Source: Eupeodes corollae (lineage: Eukaryota > Arthropoda > Insecta > Diptera > Syrphidae). Taken from it: a stretch of DNA of 64,000 nt. Shown in pieces: positions 56,730 to 64,000 of this stretch. The notes under the pieces were generated by a model, which made no database searches, was not told the DNA's origin, and was given only the letters and a program-made list of their open reading frames with translations. The position numbers were made by a program, and so were the translations under genes. Within the stretch, counting starts at the first letter, position 1, and every line of letters starts with the position of its first letter. The stretch is from positions 17,711,289 through 17,775,288 of the forward strand of contig NC_079147.1 of assembly GCF_945859685.1 (NCBI RefSeq), given 5' to 3'.

Positions 56730-57490
56730 GTTTTGAACAGGCCAGCTATTTTTTGAATCCTGAAAAAGGGAGACCCTCTAAACTGCACCAACTATAGAGG
56801 AATCAGTCTACTTAACATCGCTTAAAAAAGTCTTCTCTGCCGTAATATGTGAACGTCTAAAGCCCATCGTCAACAACCTGATAGGACCTTATCAGTGTAG
56901 TCTTAGACCAGGAAAGTCCACAGTCGATCAAACATTCACATTACGGCAGATCCTGGAAAAAACCCAAGAACACCAAATTGACACACACCATCTTTTCATC
57001 GATTTCAAGGCAGCATATGATATTATCTACAGGGACGAGCTGTATAAAGCCATGTATTGTTTTGGCATCCCTGTCAGACTCGTCCGATTGTGCAGGACGA
57101 CCATGGAGAATTCACGCTGCTCCATAAAACGAAACAACTTGTCAAAAAAGGTTTTAAACAAGGTGATGCACAATTATGCGATTTTTTTAACATCTTACTC
57201 TAAAGAATAGTTCAGAGCTCACATGTCAACACTAGAGGCACTATCTTTCAAAAGTCTTTCCAATTACTAGCATATGCTGATGAAGAGAAGATGGAACGAC
57301 GAGCTGTACGGACTGTACAGCGATGTAGTTTAAGCCAGAAGGGTAAATGTTCAACGACTAAGATGGCTGGGTCACGTAGAGTGCATGGAAACCAATGCTC
57401 TGGCCCGGAAAGTCCTTGAATCCACCCCCACAGGAAGCGCAGTAGAGGAAGACCGCGAATCAAGTGGCACGCACAAGTGGAAAGTGCCCT
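56730..57490 (+). mobile_element. RTE-like LINE copy E, internally deleted
   Basis: Begins in the RT (KKGRPSKLHQL-type remnant of KKGDPLNC), then ERLKPIVNNLIGPYQC, KSTVDQTFTLRQILEKTQEH, LFIDFKAAYDIIYRDELYKA. The YADD box appears as YADE directly joined to a C-terminal segment (RWNDELYGLYSD-like), so a large deletion removes the thumb region. It ends near 57485 without the (TAAG)n tail. Confidence 0.82.
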
Positions 57491-57839
57491 TACCCTATTT
57501 TGTCATTGAGTGAAACCGCTGTAGGTGAGGATTCCAATCCCAATGAATAGGTATAGTTTAGGGCCACTATTCTTTAATTAGGAACGATGTTGCTTATCAG
57601 TTTTTGTCCCAAAATGGTCTCTTCACCAATTTTTTTTTTGTAATTGATGTGCAAATCACAAGCAAATCGTTCACTATTACTTCCTTTATCGAAGCCTTAA
57701 TCTATAGACAGAGTGTCAACTTCTCGTGAATTTGATGCCTTGTCTGATTCCGTGCAAAGAATTTGTTCGTTCTATCTGATGTTCAAATGGTAGACATGTG
57801 CATTCAAGAGGACACAAGCGTCCACAGGTTTTTCTCAAA

Positions 57840-60800
57840 ACCCACCTCTGTCTATCAACTCCTGCTCTCACCTCCCCGCGGTGAACATCGGGTGCCTAGT
57901 ACCTCAACTGGAGATTGGGTTCCAACCCCAGTGGAAAGTTGTTGGGGGCAGCAAACGAGAGAGGGGGGGAGAGGTGTTTCCACTAAGGCATCTCTCCTTA
58001 TCCAGGCGGCAGCGGACGAATTCTCGAGATACAATCAACGGTGGCGTCTACAGTTCCAGTAAGGTTGAATTACTTAGTGAACACCTTATAGGTCTTCTTC
58101 GACATATTCGGAGCCCAGGCCTGTAAGAAGCGGTTTATCGGGCTCCCCTTCCTTGGAGTTATACTAAGGATCTGGCCCTCCAGGTTGGGGGTTGTGCCGT
58201 CGTGACCACGTGCAGCCGAACAATTAGCGGAAGCCCTAAACTGCTACAAGGCAGATATTACAGCCATCCAAGAAGTGCGATGGGATGGACCTGGCAAACG
58301 CAAACTAAAAGACTGCGATATCTACTACGGCGACTGCTACCGAGAACAAAGACAGCGTCTATTTGGGTGTGGATTTGTTGTTGGAACTAGCCTCAGGCAA
58401 AAAGTCTTGAGTTTCAACAGTGTGAGCCAGCGCATCACGACAATCCGCATCAAGGCTAAATTCGCCAACATAAGCCTAATATGCGCGCATGCCCCAACAG
58501 AGAAGAAAGATGAAGACACCAAAAACATATTCTTCGAGCTCTTGGACAAGACATATGAGCCCTGGCTATGACATTAAAATTGTCTTAGGAGATTTTAATG
58601 CCAAGCTAGGAAGAGAAGACATCTTTGTGTGGGATAATCGGGAGATACAGCCTGCACGACACTACCTCCAACAACGGATTCAGGCTGGTCGATTTCGCTG
58701 CGGGGCGAGACGTTCTGGTAGCTAGTACGCAGTTCACGCATCTCAATATCCACAAGGGGACATGGAAATCTCCTGATCAATCAACCGTCAACCAGATTGA
58801 CCACATTGCGATCGACACACGACACTTCTCCAGTATCCAGGATATCCGAACATTCCGAGAGGCCAACATTGACTCGGACCACTACCTCGTTGAAGCCAAG
58901 GTACGGCTACGAATATCCCGATCCAAGCCAAAACAAGGATAAACTGTGAGAAGATTCGACGTGAGACGGCTACAATCGCAAGAGACTGCCATGGCCTTTT
59001 ACGATCGAGTCTCTAGTAACCTCTTAAGGAATCCTATGCTTCCTGCATTAAGCATTGAAAACCAGGATCAACATTTCCTTGCAGCCATCAGAAATGACGC
59101 CTCTGAAGTGCTAGGTTTCACAAGGCCACAACAGCGAAACCCCTGGTTTGACGACGAATGCCGGCAAGCGCACGCAGCGAAACAAGAGGCATACAAAACG
59201 GCGCTGCACAAAAGGACTAGAGCTGCTCGCGAGCTCTACGAGCAGAAGAGGAGAGAGGAACACCGGCTTCTTAGACAGAAAAAAAGAGAGCATGAGAAGC
59301 GCGCTATCGAGGAGAAAGAGGGATGTCACAACAGAAATGAGGTTCGTAAATTTCACCAAAAGGTAAAAAAAACCTCCCAAGGGTACCAGCCACGAACCTG
59401 AGCCTGTAAAGACGATCAGGGGAACATCGTAATAGAACCGCAGTCCATGCTGAGAATATGGAAAGGCCACTTCTCCAAATTATATAACGGCGATGAAGAA
59501 CCGAATTCCGCTGTAAGGGAGATAGAACCACTCAACCTCAGCGACGCAGATCAACAATTCCGCCTACCCGACCTTGACGAAGTGAAGATAGCTATATCTA
59601 AACTTAAGTCAAACAAAGCTGCTGGAGCTGACGGCATCGCTGCCGAACTATTCAAAGCAGCAGGCGGTACGGAGCATGCACCAACTCATCTGCAAAATAT
59701 GGTCGGAAGAAAGCATGCCCGATGAGTGGAATCTCAGCATAGTGTGCCCGATACATAAGAAAGGAGACCCTCTAAACTGCGCCAACTACAGAGGCATCAG
59801 TCTCCCTAACATTGCGTATAAGATCCTCTCTGCCGTATTATGTGAACGTCTGAAGCCGTTCGACAACAACCTGATAGCTCCTTATCAGTTTGCCTTCAGA
59901 CCAGAAAAGTCCACTATCGACTAAATATTCACACTACGGCGCCGGCGGGTCTTGGAAAAACCCAGGAACTTCAAATCGATACCCACCATCCCTTTATCGA
60001 TTTTAAAGCCGCGTATGAAAGCATCTATAGGGAAGAGCTTTACCGAGCAATGTCTAGTTTTGGCATCCCTGTCAAACTTATCCGTTTGTGCAGAATGACG
60101 ATGGAGAATGCACGCTGCTCTATCAAGGTCGGAAAAGATCTTACCGATGCATTTGATGTCAAAAAAGGTTTTAGACAAGGCGATGCACTGTCATGCGACT
60201 TCTTCAACATCGTTCTGGAAAGAACTGTGCAAAACTCAACCGTCAACACTAGAGGCACAATCTTCAAAAGGTCCATCCAATTACTCGGATACGCAGATAA
60301 CATTGACATAGTTTGAAGATCAAAGCGTGATGTCAGTGGAGCGTTTTTGAGTATTGCGACGGAAGCGAAGAAGATGGGTTTAGTGGTCAATGAGGGCAAG
60401 ACCAAGTATATGCTGTCATCAAAAAAGGACACTGAACGACGACGTCTTGGACAAAACGTCACCACGGACAGCTATAACTTTGAGGTGGTTAAGGACTTTG
60501 TCTACTTAGGCACCGCTATCAATACAGACAACGAGGAGGAGAAGATATAACGACGAACTGTACGGGCTGTACAGCAACACTGACCTAGTTAGCAGAATTA
60601 AAGTCCAACGGCTTGGATGGCTAGGTCATGTAGAGCGAATGGACATCAACGCTCCAGCCCGGAAGGTCTTCGAATCCAATCCCGAGGGACGGCGCAGTAG
60701 AGGAAGACCGCGACTCAGGTGGCGCACGCAGTTGGGAGAGGACCTCAACCAACTTGGCGTGTGAAACTGGAGACAGCTAGCTAGGGACCGAGCTGGCTGG

Positions 60801-60885
60801 AGACGCTTGTTGGTTGAGGCCCAGGTCCGCCCCGGACTGTAGCGCCACCTTAAGTAAGTAAGTAAGTAAGTAAGTAATCTTCGCA
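57840..60885 (+). mobile_element. RTE-like LINE copy F, most complete but inactive
   Basis: About 3 kb. The leader is 57840-58208 (shared with copy D). The AP endonuclease is 58208-58940 (ITAIQEVRWDGPGKRK, IVLGDFNAKLG, NQIDHIAIDTRHFSS, DSDHYLVEAKV), the linker is 58946-59400, the RT is 59400-60545 (SIVCPIHKKGDPLNCANYRG, SSFGIPVKLIRLCRMTMENA, GFRQGDALSCDFFNIVLE), and the C-terminal region runs to 60840 (LVSRIKVQRLGWLGHVERMD, GRPRLRWRTQLGEDLNQLGV). A (TAAG)n tail follows at 60853-60878. Lesions are TAA at 58940, TGA at 59399, an 8-bp deletion near 59668, TAA at 59922 (CAA in copy B), further indels near 59940, and YADD changed to YADN (AAC at 60299-60301). It belongs to the RTE clade by domain order, lack of an RNase H domain and the simple-repeat tail. 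Confidence 0.9.
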
Positions 60886-60894
60886 CTGAGTATG

Positions 60895-62780
60895 TGCTGA
60901 TATCTTCGCTGAATTGAACCACTTAACTCGGGTGGTCCATGAGTCCACTCGAATATCGGACGTGGTAGGTCGAGCAGAAAACACTCTTAACTTGTTTTTT
61001 ACCTCTGATTCTGACTATTAGTGTTCTATTTCTTCTAGGCGCATCTGACCACTGTGTTATATCACCAAATTTCTCGTGTCAAAACCCTCCAATTAAAAAA
61101 AGAACTCCTAAGAGAACCGCTTGCCAACACGAAAGTCAAATAGGACGGTCTCAATAATCACTTCAGGATCGTTAAAAGCATCAAATCTCAAGAAAACGCA
61201 TGGTTTGATTCGAGCTGTAAAGATGGTAGGTGGTCCAACTAAAGCCAATCCAACTAATGAAAACCGGAATAAATTCAAGCAAGTCAGAAGGTCCAAAAAT
61301 AACGGAAGAAAATATTGCTCGGAAAGTAGTTAAAATGTTTGGTAATTAATAAAAAACATGAGGAGTCCCTCGTTAAATATTCTATTGGGTCAATCTTTGT
61401 TGGCACTCGTACTGTAGCGAGAGTCCTAAAAGATCTTATATACATTAATCCACTGCTCCGGTTGGTATCAGTGCAATTGTTCTAAAGGTCTCTTTCCGAT
61501 TGAATGGAAAACAGCATTTGTCTTCTCTCTCTAATTACCGACCTATTGCACTTACGTGCCTTCTTGCGAAGGTCATGGAAATGCTGATTATTTATCAGCC
61601 TAAAGAGCGACAGCTTCTCAATGACCTACAATACGGCTTTCGCAGCAATAGGTCCACTGACGATCTCATGGTTTATCTCACCAAATAGTGGAACAAATCT
61701 TTACATCGCTTTGGAGAAAGAAATTAGGTATATCACTTGACATTTCAAAAGCATTTAAGGTTTGGGCTGTCTTATCGAAAATGCGTGCTTTCGACTTTAA
61801 TGAATCCCTTCTTCGTTGGATTAGTAATTATCTTTCGGAGTCTGAAAACCACAAAATAAATTCTGGTGTGCCCCAGGGCTCTATTCTATCTCCAACACTC
61901 TTTCTCATTTTTATTAATGACGATAATACTCTTAGCTTTTCATATTCGTTTTCAGATTCAAATACCTCTTCTTTGGATGTGGAACTGGAACGACAAAATT
62001 TTACAAGCTCATTTAATTCCGACCAAACAGCATTGTACAATGGGGAATAAAAACTGCGTGGAATTTAATGCTTCGAAAACCCAATGCTGTCGTCTTTAAA
62101 GCGTGATAAGCCTCTGTTGCCATTATCCATGGATGGTACTTGCATCAAGGAGACTGGACATATCGATATTCTTGGTATGTGTACCACCAACCAACTCTTG
62201 TGGAACGATCACATTCGCGATGTCGCAAAAAATGACGCAAAATGTTGAGGGTTTCTAATGCAAGATACGTTTCTTCCCCTCTGATCTGTCTGTTATCTAC
62301 AAGGCTTATATACATCCTAAGTATAACTCCCATATCTGGGCAACTTACATAAGCCTCTTGGACAGTATTGAACGTAGAGCATTTAGATTGATTGGTGATG
62401 ATATCATCATTGGATAATTAACTTCAAGCGACGCACGTTAAAGATCATATCGTGATCATCATTAAGTCATAAAGTTTCTTGTGTCACCCTCTTTTACTGT
62501 TATTTAAATAGTTTATGCATAAAAGAAATAGCCAGCTGAATTTCTTCCCTTAAAACAGTTCAAATGCAATACTCGCGCTTCTAGGAATGCTCATCAGTAA
62601 ACCTTCGGGCCCAATTTCGGTCGTTATGTCAAGTACAAAGATTCATTCTTTAGCCGTACTACGCGAATGTGGAATGCCTTACCGCATTCTGTCTTTTACA
62701 GCCAAGGGAACGCTCAATCTACTCCATAGACAAAAAGCTACAAGACGGTTTCCTTTCCTTAACCTGTTTATTTCCATCTA
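60895..62780 (+). mobile_element. CR1/Jockey-like LINE copy, catalytic box deleted
   Basis: Same family as 28740-30600, with more of the 5' side. There are endonuclease remnants (STRISDVVGRAENTL, ASDHCVISP-like), then RT pieces (LSNYRPIALTCLLAKVMEML, GFRSNRSTDDLMVYL, SGVPQGSILSPTLFLIFIND). INDD is followed directly by NTLSFSYSFSD, so the segment holding FADD is gone. The post-RT region (GMCTTNQLLWNDHI, NSHIWATYISLLDSIERRAF) and the C-terminus (MWNAL-like, 62670) follow. There are many frame breaks. It abuts the tail of RTE copy F. Confidence 0.85.
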
Positions 62781-64000
62781 AATTTGCAAAATAAGATTTG
62801 ATCTCTCAAAATTTGTTATGACAGCCCTCGTATTCTTTTCTGGGCCGGCCCCAAATTTCCCACTAATCCGGTCTTACGAACAATTCAGCCCTGTGCGGCT
62901 ACTCGTTAAGAGGGCAGCGCTTCAATTTTACAATTTCGTTTTATTTATGAAAGCGGAAAATACGTTGGTCAGTTTGGATAAAAGTACCTACCTACATACC
63001 TACGTCAAAAATAAAAACAGTGCTTAAAAATTGAATCGAAAAAAAATAAAAATATTATTTCAAGTGAAACCAATTTTCTGTTGAATTGTGAGTTGTTGGA
63101 ATAACCGTTCTTGGATTTTGTATTTTAAAAACTTTTTTTTCACATTTTGTTTTATTTTTAATTTTTTTTAATAACTTTTGTAAGGACTTGAATTTGAATT
63201 TCGAGGCCGTATTGGGAGCATGTGGAGGAGGGCGAACGAACAATTTATGAAGGAGTGAGTTATGTTTTTAAATGACCAAACACAGGTATAAACGCAGTTA
63301 TATATGAATTTACATTATTTAACATAAAAACAGAATATCAGAATATAATTTTATAGATATACCTCCCTCCTCTAGGCCGCATGGAACAGAACATTGTGTG
63401 CAAAATATGAAAACTGTTTGAATTGGCCACTTGACTGGATTAAAAAAAAAACACTGGCCATTGAGGTTTTTGAATGGAATTCAGTTTTTTATATTTTTTG
63501 TTTTCAATTCGATAACATTTTTCCAAATGAACCATTTTAGAAGTGTGCCACCCACTCTGCTACTTTTATATAATAATAACCTACTATAGTACTTTTATAT
63601 GCAAAAAGGACGAGGAAATGGTTTCTTTTTCTATTATTGAAATTTTGAAATAAATGTGAATATTTTTGTATTTCTTTTGTGTGAAATATAAATTGCACAA
63701 AATGTTAACATTTTTATATAATTTAAATTGGATTTTTACATACAATAAATGTAAAACGAAATTTCATATGCAAAAATACTTTTTAACATGTTTTAAACTC
63801 AAGGGTTTTCAAAATAACCTATACTCATAAAAAAAAGTTACAAAGGTGAAATGTAAGTATATTTTTGGCTACATCCAAATAATGAGAATAAAATGCTGAG
63901 ATAGAAAAATACAATTCTAAGCGAATGGTATTTTTTTTGGCAACAACATAAGTGGATCATACAAAATATCAAAACTGAATGAAACAAATGGGTCATATAT
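62781..64000. other. Right edge, nothing recognised
   Basis: AT-rich, with no coding or repeat-family similarity I can support. The open frame at 62818-63027 has no known motif. Confidence 0.45.

Noticed and set aside
57763..58126. Overlapping ORFs of 99 and 81 codons
   Set aside because: They lie in the 5' leader of RTE copy F, which recurs in copy D as non-coding sequence.
59111..59470. Minus-strand ORF of 119 codons
   Set aside because: Antisense of the RTE linker; the Leu/Phe-rich composition comes from complementing Lys/Glu codons.

Overview
The window is AT-rich eukaryotic DNA from an insect, most likely a brachyceran fly. It carries a cluster of small secreted odorant-binding-protein (OBP) genes, each with one short phase-0 intron just after the signal peptide. 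It also holds DD41D Tc1/mariner transposons, RTE- and CR1/Jockey-like LINEs, a tRNA-headed SINE, Helitrons, and DINE/HINE-like elements with an internal minisatellite. The species cannot be named from this sequence alone.

Host genes. I can support six OBP loci, all of the 'Minus-C' type: cysteines C1, C3, C4 and C6 are kept and C2 and C5 are lost. Five lie in tandem on the minus strand: OBP1 1356-1900, OBP2 7757-8301, OBP3 14426-14959, OBP4 21753-22272 and OBP5 27236-27729. The sixth, OBP6 39464-39972, is on the plus strand. OBP2, OBP3, OBP5 and OBP6 are intact. OBP1 has an in-frame stop (TGG to TAA relative to OBP2) and OBP4 has an 11-bp frameshifting deletion. Two segmental duplications (915-2765 with 7308-9150, and 4715-5820 with 13071-14335) show that the array grew by tandem duplication. 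OBP1 and OBP2 share a 217-bp identical block over the 3' half of the coding exon, next to a 217-bp block with about 30 differences, which is a mosaic typical of gene conversion.

Mobile elements. Almost everything else recognisable is transposon-derived and often nested. From left to right: a SINE with a 97-bp LINE tail inserted in its tRNA head (478-895); an RTE copy (2981-4600); a frameshifted DD41D transposon (5821-7111); a foldback-like inverted minisatellite (9345-9990); a HINE-like fragment (10082-11128); a mariner relic split by a MITE (11144-12440); a second RTE copy (16673-18824); a LINE split by a complete HINE-like element (22869-26930 with 23515-25127); a Helitron end (28228) and a CR1-like LINE (28740-30600); a pogo-like MITE (30773-31261); an inverted HINE-like element (33000-34446); and an intact DD41D transposon (35166-36469). 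Right of OBP6 come RTE fragments, a full-length SINE with 14-bp target duplications (44125-44433), a Helitron relic carrying a Rep HUH motif and a CTAG end that is split by a LINE with 13-bp target duplications (49330-52294), more LINEs, and the most complete RTE copy (57840-60885) beside another CR1-like LINE (60895-62780).

The OBP products are predicted secreted carriers of small hydrophobic ligands. The transposons are independent of them functionally, but they explain most of the spacing between array members and give many dated nesting relationships.
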